Notes: generated by a model not told the origin, from the sequence alone. A stretch of 6,061 nt of DNA from Chitinophagaceae bacterium (GCA_025362915.1 JANYEU010000441.1:1-6061); one strand, 5' to 3'; counted from the stretch's first letter, positions 1 through 5,858 are shown. A program made the numbers and translations.

Positions 1-482
1 CACAAAAGTTTCCTGCACCAAACTTCTCCGCCACCACCAAGTTTACTTTTACACCAAGAACCGATGACGAAGAAACAGGACTGATCATTACCGGTATAGA
101 CTATTCTTATTTGTCTGTAAAGAAGACAGCGAAGGGGCTAGTTGTATCGCAAACTAAATGTATAGATGCTGAACATGGCAAAGCAGAACAAAAGCTACAA
201 AGTGTATCCGTTAATAGCTCAACCCTCTACTTTAAGGTTACGATAACGAACATTGATCCATCGGATAAGCAACGACATAATGCAGAGAATGGCGGTTATG
301 GCAATGCCTTATGCAATTTTAGTTATAGCGAAGATGGCATTACCTATCAACCGATAGGAGAACCCTTTGAAGCGAAGAAAGGGAAATGGGTTGGTTCTAA
401 AGTGGGCATATTCGCCATCAGGCATGGTAAAACCTACGAAACAGGCTATGCAGATTATGATTGGTTTAGGATAGACAAATAG
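1..482 (+). CDS. GH43-family glycoside hydrolase, C-terminal domain (5' truncated by window edge)
   Basis: This is an incomplete gene. The frame is open from base 3 to the TAG at 480-482 and gives 159 residues with no start inside the window. The sequence fits the C-terminal beta-sandwich (concanavalin-like, GH43_C2 type) that follows the five-bladed catalytic domain in beta-xylosidases and arabinofuranosidases. Supporting segments are PAPNFSATTKFTFTP near the beginning, TGLIITGIDYSYLSV at about residues 26-40, the Cys/Asn-rich strand GNALCNFSYSEDGITYQPIG, and the closing GYADYDWFRI. In this family the domain helps shape the substrate pocket. The catalytic residues lie upstream and cannot be checked, so the exact substrate (xylan, arabinan or another) is open. 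A TTG at 111 could be taken as a start, but homologous-looking sequence continues upstream of it, so it is internal. The gene converges on the S66 carboxypeptidase and its stop codon opens a shared inverted repeat. Confidence 0.8.
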   Translation, partial: QKFPAPNFSATTKFTFTPRTDDEETGLIITGIDYSYLSVKKTAKGLVVSQTKCIDAEHGKAEQKLQSVSVNSSTLYFKVTITNIDPSDKQRHNAENGGYGNALCNFSYSEDGITYQPIGEPFEAKKGKWVGSKVGIFAIRHGKTYETGYADYDWFRIDK

Positions 483-551
483 TGGTTAGTTATTAGTGGT
501 TAGTGGTTAGAATAAAATCTCTATGGTCTAACCACTAATAACTAACAACTA
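480..551. repeat. Inverted repeat with TTAGTGGTTAG words between two convergent genes
   Basis: Bases 485-503 (GTTAGTTATTAGTGGTTAG) are perfectly complementary to 528-546, with a 24-nt loop. Allowing one mismatch, the stem extends to 480-503 / 528-551. The left arm also contains short direct repeats of GTGGTTA. The element covers the TAG stop of the glycosidase (480-482) and the TAG stop plus last codons of the carboxypeptidase (535-551 on the minus strand). It probably acts as a bidirectional 3'-end hairpin. There is no good U-tract on either side, so transcript protection is as likely as termination. Inferred: such TTAGTGGTTAG palindromes look like a dispersed intergenic family of Bacteroidota. 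Confidence 0.75.
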
Positions 552-1464
552 ATGCGACCTCTCTATCACTTACATTCAACTGATACCTCCCTCCTACTTT
601 TAGTGCATAGTTATTTGTTTGATGCCCCACGGGGAAGTCAAAACATACTGGATAAGTATATGTAGAAAGATGGTGACTGATAATTGAATATACATTACTA
701 CCAAAACTGCCAAAAGGGATAACCGTATCTTTCATATCAGTGAATCCACCAATAATTAATCCTGCAAGGTTGTCTAATAGTCCACTTCTTTTTAGTTGTA
801 TAAATAGGCGGTCTATGTTATAGAGATATTCTCCCACATCTTCCAAGAAAAGAATCTTGCCTTCTGTATTTTTATAGGCTGATTGTGTACCAATCAAGTG
901 TGCAACTATGCTTAGGTTCCCGCCAATCAGTTCACCCTCTACCTCTCCATTCTTATTTAATGGATGAGGCGCACAGGTATAACTAACCTTATCACCAACA
1001 ATTGCCTTATACAATGAGCTTACATATTCATTCTCAAACCCACCATCATTAAAAGCGGCAGCCATGGGAGAATGCAAAGTAGCAATGCCGAACAACTGAT
1101 TTATATGTCCATGAAGTAGGGTAATATCGCTAAACCCAATGATCCATTTAGGGTTCCGTACAAATGCGTCGAAGTTTATCAAATCTATAATCCTGCTTAG
1201 CCCATACCCTCCCCTACCACAAAGGATTGCCTTTATTTCTACATCGTCCAGCATGGATTGTAAATCAGCGAGCCTTTCTTCATCTGTGCCGGAAAAATAA
1301 TTGTATTGGTTGCCTAGGGTCTTGCCAACCTTCACCTTAAACCCCCATTGCTGTAATGTGGCAATGCAGGTTTCTGCCTTTTCGTAAGGCATATATCCCG
1401 AAGGGCAAACTATACCAATGGTGTCGCCTTGTTGTAGGTATGGGGGAATCCTCGTCATGCTCAT
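535..1464 (-). CDS. Family S66 LD-carboxypeptidase (muramoyltetrapeptide carboxypeptidase / MccF-like)
   Basis: This 309-residue serine peptidase is close in length to E. coli LdcA. S66 enzymes cut the amide bond between an L- and a D-amino acid, releasing the terminal D-Ala from cytosolic muropeptides during wall recycling; the MccF branch instead hydrolyses microcin C-type peptide nucleotides. Visible signatures are the N-terminal GDTIGIVCPSG (residues 13-23), CGRGGYGLSRI (82-92), nucleophile Ser112 in GFSDIT, the acidic motif LFLEDVGEYLYNIDR (205-219; catalytic Glu is probably Glu212, less likely Glu208), and His281 in DFPVGHQTNNYAL. The full Ser-Glu-His set is therefore present. No signal peptide is seen, so the protein is cytosolic. 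An in-frame ATG lies at codon 3; the upstream ATG is taken because either start costs nothing and no Shine-Dalgarno decides it. The last codons fall in the 480-551 inverted repeat. LdcA versus MccF activity cannot be told from this sequence. Confidence 0.93.
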   Translation of the reverse strand: MSMTRIPPYLQQGDTIGIVCPSGYMPYEKAETCIATLQQWGFKVKVGKTLGNQYNYFSGTDEERLADLQSMLDDVEIKAILCGRGGYGLSRIIDLINFDAFVRNPKWIIGFSDITLLHGHINQLFGIATLHSPMAAAFNDGGFENEYVSSLYKAIVGDKVSYTCAPHPLNKNGEVEGELIGGNLSIVAHLIGTQSAYKNTEGKILFLEDVGEYLYNIDRLFIQLKRSGLLDNLAGLIIGGFTDMKDTVIPFGSFGSNVYSIISHHLSTYTYPVCFDFPVGHQTNNYALKVGGRYQLNVSDREVALVVSY

Positions 1465-1476
1465 TTTATGTATTAT

Positions 1477-1512
1477 AAAAATGCCCTTAATCTTTTTACA
1501 ATTAAGGGCATT
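1477..1512 (-). terminator. Intrinsic terminator after the histidine kinase gene
   Basis: A perfect 12-bp stem pairs 1480-1491 with 1501-1512 (AATGCCCTTAAT / ATTAAGGGCATT) across a 9-nt loop. Read on the minus strand, it is followed directly by a run of T's (A's at 1477-1481 on the plus strand), the layout of a rho-independent terminator. It lies about 90 nt after the kinase stop and about 15 nt before the S66 start codon, so it should separate the FIST-kinase transcript from S66. Its GGGC/GCCC core resembles the terminator at 4655-4690. Confidence 0.75.
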
Positions 1513-1542
1513 GAAAACTATTTACTTAACATTAAATTCAAA
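1513..1542 (-). promoter_or_regulatory. Candidate Bacteroidota promoter for the S66 gene
   Basis: On the minus strand a TTTG (plus 1539-1542) is followed, 18 nt after its G, by TAGTTTTC (plus 1513-1520). This matches the Bacteroidota -33 TTTG and -7 TAnnTTTG elements except for the last base. The transcript would start around 1505-1509, inside the first arm of the preceding terminator, so the new mRNA would lack a complete terminator stem in its leader. Motif match only. Confidence 0.35.
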
Positions 1543-1562
1543 CCCTATTCACACTATAACTC

Positions 1563-1597
1563 TTAGTGCTCCTTTTTGTCTTTGAGTCTTTGTGGCA
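1563..1597. repeat. CTTTG-rich intergenic repeat remnant
   Basis: Just after the kinase stop codon is a stretch of near-repeats, CTTAGTGCTCC / TTTTTGTCTTTGAGTCTTTGTGG, in which TGTCTTTG, AGTCTTTG and a final TGTGG recur at short spacing (read on minus as CCACAAAGACTCAAAGACA). I recall CACAAAGACACAAAG-type strings as common intergenic repeats in Bacteroidota, but this is memory rather than a search. No hairpin partner is visible here. Confidence 0.4.
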
Positions 1598-1604
1598 ATT
1601 TTTA

Positions 1605-3107
1605 TTATACATTCCTACTGATGATGGCAAATAGTTCATTCGGGTTAAATGGCTTGGTGATAAATCCATTCATCCCCACTTCTGTAGCCTTTTCCTGTAT
1701 GTCAATAGACAGCGATGCGGTAAGCGCAATAATAGGAATCGTGGTATTAAACTTCCTTATTTCCTCCGTGGCAGTATAGCCATCCATCACCGGCATCTGA
1801 ATATCCATCAGCACCAGATCGTATGTATTGTTCTTTACTTTTTCAACCGCTACCAATCCGTTCTCTGCCTTATCCACCTTCGCATTCCAATTATTCAACA
1901 TCATCTCTGCTACAAATATGTTGAACTCCACATCTTCCACCAACAGTATGGTTATGCCATTCAAATCTGACTTGGTGGCTACTGTTTCAGACAATGTCCT
2001 TATTTTGGCATGGCTATGTTTAAACTTCAGGTAAAAGAAAAACTTTGAGCCTTTGCCTACCGTACTGCTTACGTGTATCTCGCTATCTTGCAATAACAAC
2101 AAACGCTTGATGATGGTAAGTCCCAAACCAGACCCACCATATTCGCGTGTAATGTTATTGTTTGCCTGTGTAAACCTTTCGAATATTAGCTTCTGTTTTT
2201 CTTCGGGGATACCGATACCCGTATCTCCCACTTCAAAGTATAGTTCTACGTATTCATCCGTTTTCTTCTCCAAGCTTGCCGTAATGGTAATTGTACCATT
2301 CTTGGTAAACTTAACGGCATTGGATATAAGGTTATTCAGAATCTGTCCAAGCCTAAGGTCATCACCCTTCACAAAGTCGGGTATTTCATCATCCATCATC
2401 ACCTTTAGGTTATTGCCCTTTTCCTCTGCCCTCACCCGGTTAGCCAAACGTATGTTTTTCAGGAATGTCTTTATCTCTATATCCCGCTCGGCAAAGTGAA
2501 TCTTCCCTTCTTCCATCTTGCTAAAATCAAGCACATCATTGATGAGGCTTAGCAGGTTTTCGGATGAAATCTCCATTATCCTAAGTAAATCTTTCTTCGT
2601 TTCGTCCAACCCTTCCTGAAACTTGAATAAGGAGATGGTACCTATTATAGCGTTTAGCGGTGTACGTATCTCGTGGCTCATCACACTCAAAAACTCACTC
2701 TTTGCCAAGGCCGCCTTCTCGGCAACATCTTTCGCACTTATCAAATCAGCCTCTAATGCCTTGGATTTTATAATTAAGTCAGAAAGAAAATTTATGATGG
2801 CAATGATGTCATCGCTATTTTCCTTAAAGGCAGTTGCCCTATGTGGAGAGATGTGTATGATGGCATCCTTTAGTTTCTCAATAGACTTTCTGGTTATTTC
2901 ACCCTGCGCTTTCAAGTCTTCCGTTACATGCAAATATTCCTTCTCGCTGATGGTGAAGGCATGTTCGGTAATCTTTTTATCCCGTTCAAAAGTATTATAA
3001 TGACTACTTACAGCATTTAAAAAACTATTCAGGTTTTCATCGGCATGATTGTATCCATCAGGAAAATGTTTCGCTAAAAGACTGTCAATTAATTTATGAA
3101 ATGCCAT
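1605..3107 (-). CDS. Soluble hybrid sensor histidine kinase / response regulator
   Basis: This 500-residue protein probably takes its signal from the FIST protein encoded upstream. Numbering is from MAFHKLIDSLL. Residues 1-140 are helical and charged, include FERDKKITEHAFTISEKEY, and probably form coiled coils; no membrane segment or PAS/GAF domain is visible. The HisKA domain has phosphoacceptor His145 in FLSVMSHEIRTPLNA. The HATPase domain shows the N-box LGQILNNLISNAVKFT (about 253-268), DTGIGIP (295-301), ERFTQ and GGSGLGLTIIKR (324-335). The C-terminal receiver (about 386-500) has an acidic pair in VEDVEFN (Glu391/Asp392), phosphoacceptor Asp435 in LMDIQMPVMDGY, Thr463 in ALTAS and Lys485 in TKPF, so it should be active. 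No DNA-binding output follows. An upstream in-frame ATG at 3200 would add 31 residues (MFSIFLFYYVL...), but that stretch lies inside a palindromic repeat and is not family-like, so the start at 3107 is preferred. It probably shares a transcript with the FIST gene; no promoter was seen in the gap. Confidence 0.92.
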   Translation of the reverse strand: MAFHKLIDSLLAKHFPDGYNHADENLNSFLNAVSSHYNTFERDKKITEHAFTISEKEYLHVTEDLKAQGEITRKSIEKLKDAIIHISPHRATAFKENSDDIIAIINFLSDLIIKSKALEADLISAKDVAEKAALAKSEFLSVMSHEIRTPLNAIIGTISLFKFQEGLDETKKDLLRIMEISSENLLSLINDVLDFSKMEEGKIHFAERDIEIKTFLKNIRLANRVRAEEKGNNLKVMMDDEIPDFVKGDDLRLGQILNNLISNAVKFTKNGTITITASLEKKTDEYVELYFEVGDTGIGIPEEKQKLIFERFTQANNNITREYGGSGLGLTIIKRLLLLQDSEIHVSSTVGKGSKFFFYLKFKHSHAKIRTLSETVATKSDLNGITILLVEDVEFNIFVAEMMLNNWNAKVDKAENGLVAVEKVKNNTYDLVLMDIQMPVMDGYTATEEIRKFNTTIPIIALTASLSIDIQEKATEVGMNGFITKPFNPNELFAIISRNV

Positions 3108-3166
3108 AATAGAATTGTGATTAAATGATTGGAATGAAAGAAATGATTCACCATGCTGATATTTTT

Positions 3167-3252
3167 TCAACACATAGTAAAATAGGAAGATAGAAAACAT
3201 AGATGAAGTCTACTTACTATGTTTCCTATGGCTCTATGTTACCATGTGTTGA
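3167..3252. repeat. 86-bp imperfect palindrome of CATAG words in the FIST-kinase gap
   Basis: The arms 3168-3202 and 3217-3251 are inversely repeated at 28 of 35 positions, with a 14-nt loop and one extra T-A pair outside. The outer ends (CAACACAT / ATGTGTTG) and inner ends (AAACATAG / CTATGTTT) match best, while the centre has drifted. Each arm is itself a string of ATAG/CATAG words. In a minus-strand transcript this would fold into a long hairpin between the two signalling genes, with no U-tract directly after it. It could reduce or stabilise kinase expression relative to FIST. Such CATAG palindromes look like a dispersed intergenic family of this phylum (inference). Confidence 0.72.
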
Positions 3253-3289
3253 GCTTTTCTCTTCTTCATGTTTATTTCTTTCCAACTAC

Positions 3290-4420
3290 CTATACCGCTT
3301 CAGTAAAGGTGGTGATGGTCATTGTTTGGTTGTGCAACTCGCATTTTGTATTTGGGTTGAATGGGGATATTTCGCCGTAAGAGTAAAATCCGGCGATGGT
3401 GGTATCCTCGCCAAATATCTTTCGGGCTGCCTCCACTTCTTCCACGGTACGCTCTTGCAATACCAGTTTCCTTCCTACGCAACTGATCAGGATGGCCAAA
3501 TCGGGCGATTTCTTTTCGTGCATGGACTCATTAGCTGCATCGGTGGAGGCGTTGATCAGCTTTTCGAAGTTAGCCTTCATCAACCGCACCTTGCTTCCTA
3601 CAGGTAGGTTGCCCGCAAACGTCATCGATTTTTTAGTTTCGTTGATAGATAATATGGTACGTACCAAGTTGGAATTATCATTACCTATCTTGATGGACAA
3701 TGGGAACAACAACGCCGATCCTGGCAACTCGTCCACATACGGCCCCAAGTATTCCTTATATAAATCTAGCGCACTTTCATTGTCCAGCTCATACAGTACA
3801 TTCTTGTCGCTTTTGGTTACCACGCGCTCCCTGCCAAACTCATCCCATCCACCAAAAGAACTATGCCCTATGCTTATTGCCGAGCCATAAAAACCAATGG
3901 CCACAATCTTTCCTACCGTAGCCACTTCATCCAGTCCTACAAATGTTTGTTTAAAACGTGCCGCATCACCAGCCAATCCACCAGTTACAGATACATGTTC
4001 CGGCTTGTCTTCATTCAGTCCGCTCACCAGTTCGCTACCGTTTATCAAACCACCATCCGATATCACCATTACCGCCGTCAAATCATCTGCCAGTAATTGG
4101 TTCATCAAATATTTACCAACTTCAAAGCTGTTCTCATGTTCTGTAAAGTTGGTTTCCACTGCCTTGATGGCCGTTTTTTCAAACTCTATTGCCGTTACAA
4201 CAACGGTATTGTCAAACAGTCTACTACCCAATATTTCGCCAGAGGTAGAGGCAGAAACTATATGGGCGTTTGCAAACTTCGCCTTCAGGTGGTCGAACAC
4301 TGCAACATCGCCTACCAATGCTGTATCGCCGAAAGCAAAAACCAATTGAGGAGCCATTTCCAAGGCGTGGGAAGGATTAATCCAAGCACCATTTATAAAG
4401 TGCATTTGAGATGTTTTCAT
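3290..4420 (-). CDS. FIST N- and C-domain signal-sensing protein
   Basis: This 376-residue cytosolic protein carries an N-terminal FIST domain (about residues 25-215) and a FIST C domain (about 218-365). FIST domains are predicted small-ligand sensors, proposed to bind amino acids or similar compounds, and are often associated with kinases, methyl-accepting proteins and cyclic-nucleotide enzymes. Diagnostic segments are FAFGDTAL (28-35), STSGEI (58-63), SVTGGLAGDAARF (144-156), IGFYGSAISIGHSSFGGW (175-192), the C-domain CVGRKLVL (314-321), GFYSYGEISPF (344-354) and CELHNQTMTITTF (360-372). The length is typical for stand-alone FIST proteins. There is no signal peptide or membrane helix. The ATG at 4418-4420 follows an A/T-rich leader without a Shine-Dalgarno. 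The soluble hybrid kinase follows on the same strand, so this protein is the likely input for that kinase. No TTTG/TAnnTTTG promoter could be found within about 150 nt upstream. Confidence 0.93.
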   Translation of the reverse strand: MKTSQMHFINGAWINPSHALEMAPQLVFAFGDTALVGDVAVFDHLKAKFANAHIVSASTSGEILGSRLFDNTVVVTAIEFEKTAIKAVETNFTEHENSFEVGKYLMNQLLADDLTAVMVISDGGLINGSELVSGLNEDKPEHVSVTGGLAGDAARFKQTFVGLDEVATVGKIVAIGFYGSAISIGHSSFGGWDEFGRERVVTKSDKNVLYELDNESALDLYKEYLGPYVDELPGSALLFPLSIKIGNDNSNLVRTILSINETKKSMTFAGNLPVGSKVRLMKANFEKLINASTDAANESMHEKKSPDLAILISCVGRKLVLQERTVEEVEAARKIFGEDTTIAGFYSYGEISPFNPNTKCELHNQTMTITTFTEAV

Positions 4421-4554
4421 AAAGCTTATTTAATTATGTAGTTATCATTTGGTGGAACTAAGAAGTTTTAACTGAATGGAAAAATAATTCTGTTTTGTTT
4501 GTTTTATTGGCGATAAACCTGTTATAAGATGTACTCATCACTTCGATTGGGGGT

Positions 4555-4648
4555 TGCTGTCATTTCGACGATAGGAGAAATCTAATCATTTTGTCAGCGT
4601 CTATTTCCCTTTTTCGGTTAGATTTCTCGTTACCTCGAAATGACGGCA
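4555..4648. repeat. 94-bp palindrome with GTCATTTCGA ends
   Basis: Bases 4559-4585 and 4618-4644 are inverted copies at 23 of 27 positions around a 32-nt loop. The outer part (GTCATTTCGA / TCGAAATGAC) and inner part (GAGAAATCTAA / TTAGATTTCTC) are exact, and the four differences lie together in the middle. A G/T wobble and three more pairs extend the stem to 4555/4648. The shape (short, no ORF, intergenic) suggests a dispersed non-coding palindrome or MITE-like element; I recall very similar TCATTTCGA...GAGAAATCT palindromes in many Bacteroidota intergenic regions, without being able to search. It lies upstream of the FIST gene. Confidence 0.72.
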
Positions 4649-4654
4649 CTTTAC

Positions 4655-4690
4655 AAAAAAGCCCTCAATTAAATTTAATCAAGGGCTTTT
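4655..4690 (-). terminator. Intrinsic terminator after the FnIII-like gene, potentially bidirectional
   Basis: AAAAGCCCT (4657-4665) pairs with AGGGCTTTT (4682-4690), and the loop contains the self-complementary ATTAAATTTAAT. On the minus strand a run of six T's (A's at 4655-4660) follows the stem, about 45 nt after the stop of the 231-residue gene. On the plus strand TTTTCTTT follows, so it could also stop plus-strand transcription. The stretch 4691-4734 is only T/A-rich with CAACT words and shows nothing else. Confidence 0.8.
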
Positions 4691-4734
4691 CTTTATCTTA
4701 TTTTCTACTATCAACTCTTTACTTTCAACTTATT

Positions 4735-5430
4735 TTAATTCAAACAACCTATTTTCAGTGGTGCACTCGGAGCACTCACATAGCCACCGGCCACTAATAG
4801 ATAATAAGCAAAATAGTCTGTTTTGGGCAGCAAGCCCGTAACCTTTTTATTACGCTTTCCATTTAGGTTTAACATGTGTGGAGGCATGTTAACGCCATCT
4901 GGAAACGTTAACTGACCATCAATATTCCAAGAAACACCATCGGGCAGCAAACCCTTCACGATGATTGTTATATATTTTGCACCCTTACCAAAAAAAGCAC
5001 AACTTGTATTTGCAGTACCATTTGCACCTGGTTCATACGATAATTCCCCAGCCAATTCTCCTGCCTGTATGCGGGCAGCAGTAGTATTTATACCATTTGA
5101 GTAAGGAAGCTTACTCAATTTCAGAATATCCTCATCACCATTTGCAATATCATTTACATAGGAAATAAATAAATATAAACATTCAAGAAGGTTTGTGTGG
5201 GCTGTTTCGTAAGGTTTTTTGGCAGCAAGTCCGCCTTGTTTATAGGCACCCCGTTTATCATTGAAAGCCGTAATAATGATTCCCATTGCGGCTTCGGTAA
5301 TGGGTTTTACGCCTGTAAACGTTGATAAGTTTAATTCGAACATTGATTGGGAAACATCGTGTGCCAAACCGCCCAATTCGTCTATTGGCGTACTATCAAT
5401 ACTTTCTTTGCTAATCTTGAAGACTGCCAT
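4735..5430 (-). CDS. Hypothetical protein, helical N-terminal half plus fibronectin-III-like C-terminal half
   Basis: This 231-residue protein has no function I can name. Residues 45-108 look helical (ITEAAMGIIITAFNDKRGAY, then a block around KPYETAHTNLLECLYLFISYVNDIANGDEDIL). The pattern 'YV(N)xIAxGDExIL...' recalls small Bacteroidota proteins with a four-helix part joined to an FnIII fold. Residues 125-231 are strand-rich: GAKYITIIVKGLLPDGVSW, then KRNKKVTGLLPKTDYFAYYLLVAGG, and the ending GYVSAPSAPLKIGCLN. The tract 'VTGLLPKTDYFAYYLLVAGGYVSAPSAPL' has the Tyr/Leu spacing of an FnIII F-G hairpin. There is no signal peptide, so it is probably cytosolic or exported by another route. The ATG at 5428-5430 follows an A/T-rich leader. 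The gene is monocistronic, with its own terminator at 4655-4690 and a candidate promoter at 5492-5521. Upstream lies the 41-bp repeat array. Confidence 0.8.
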   Translation of the reverse strand: MAVFKISKESIDSTPIDELGGLAHDVSQSMFELNLSTFTGVKPITEAAMGIIITAFNDKRGAYKQGGLAAKKPYETAHTNLLECLYLFISYVNDIANGDEDILKLSKLPYSNGINTTAARIQAGELAGELSYEPGANGTANTSCAFFGKGAKYITIIVKGLLPDGVSWNIDGQLTFPDGVNMPPHMLNLNGKRNKKVTGLLPKTDYFAYYLLVAGGYVSAPSAPLKIGCLN

Positions 5431-5491
5431 AATTAAAATTTTTATGCATGATAAAATTTAATTGGCCATACGACTATTCGGTCAACTTTTA

Positions 5492-5521
5492 CAAAGAGAC
5501 GCTATAACTGGTAAGTTCAAT
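5492..5521 (-). promoter_or_regulatory. Candidate promoter for the FnIII-like gene
   Basis: On the minus strand a TTG (plus 5518-5520) is separated by 18 nt from TCTCTTTG (plus 5492-5499), one base from the Bacteroidota -7 consensus TAnnTTTG. A start near 5486 would give a leader of about 55 nt before the ATG at 5430. Motif match only; a second box, AAGCTTTG near 5533-5540, lacks a -33 partner. Confidence 0.35.
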
Positions 5522-5610
5522 AAATAAAGTGTTAAAGCTTTCACAAAGCTTGTTTTATATTCATAATTGCACATAATAAGATAAATTTTGATTAATACAG
5601 CATTATTTAC

Positions 5611-5631
5611 GCCTTTTTATCAGAAAAAGGC
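5611..5631. repeat. Short GCCTTTTT hairpin
   Basis: GCCTTTTT (5611-5618) pairs perfectly with AAAAAGGC (5624-5631) around the five-base loop ATCAG. It directly borders the repeat block beginning at 5633 and lies between that block and the leader of the FnIII-like gene. It could form a weak terminator on either strand but has no clear U-tract outside the stem. Confidence 0.5.
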
Positions 5632-5632
5632 C

Positions 5633-5829
5633 ACAGGTGAAGCGATAAAAGCGACAGGTGAAGCGATTTCCGCAGCTTTATTCGCTTCACCTGTCGCTTT
5701 TTTGAGATTTCCGCAGCTTTATTCGCTTCACCTGTTGCTTTTTTAAAATTTCCGCAGCTTTATTCGCTTCACCTGTTGCTTTTTTAAGATTTCCGCAGCT
5801 TTATTCGCTTCACTTGTTGCTTTTTTTGC
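5633..5829. repeat. 41-bp tandem array (four units) with two inverted leader copies
   Basis: Four consecutive 41-bp units occupy 5666-5706, 5707-5747, 5748-5788 and 5789-5829. Each reads ATTTCCGCAGCTTTATTCGC, then TTCACCTGTYGC and a T run; they differ at only a few bases. Before them the core word occurs twice in the opposite orientation, ACAGGTGAAGCGAT at 5633-5646 and 5654-5667. The period is not a multiple of three and no continuous frame crosses the array, so it is not protein coding. Units are adjacent rather than separated by unique spacers, so it is not CRISPR. Any reverse copy could pair with either forward copy. Confidence 0.9.
5647..5707 (+). terminator. Terminator-like 20-bp perfect hairpin at the head of the array
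   Basis: AAAAGCGACAGGTGAAGCGA (5647-5666) is exactly complementary to 5682-5701 with a 15-nt loop, and the right arm runs into TTTTTT (5698-5703). By shape this is a strong rho-independent terminator on the plus strand. No plus-strand gene lies upstream to be terminated, and it reads as a hairpin on the minus strand too (followed by TTTTA). It may therefore be the structured core of the repeat element rather than a gene's terminator. Confidence 0.55.
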
Positions 5830-5858
5830 ATCACTACGCGCATTAAAAAGAAGAAATG

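Noticed and set aside
111..482. A complete 123-residue gene starting at TTG 111
   Set aside because: The frame stays open to base 3 and upstream residues (PAPNFSATTKFTFTP) belong to the same domain, so it is the tail of a longer gene.
1576..3000. Plus-strand frames opposite the histidine kinase
   Set aside because: They are antisense to intact HisKA, ATPase and receiver motifs and carry no features of their own.
3203..4441. Several plus-strand frames of 60-164 codons opposite the FIST gene
   Set aside because: They are antisense shadows of a strongly supported FIST coding region, rich in Ser/Pro/His low-complexity translation, with no recognisable domains.
4591..4797. 68-codon plus-strand frame MSASISLFRLDF...
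   Set aside because: It crosses the palindrome arm and the terminator and overlaps the end of the FnIII-like gene; no coding character.
5666..5829. CRISPR array
   Set aside because: The 41-bp units are directly adjacent with no unique spacers, and no cas gene is present.
5633..5835. Repeat-protein or small-peptide gene across the 41-bp array (for example a 15-codon minus-strand frame from about 5833)
   Set aside because: The period is not divisible by three, frames close within one or two units, and no conserved start precedes each unit.
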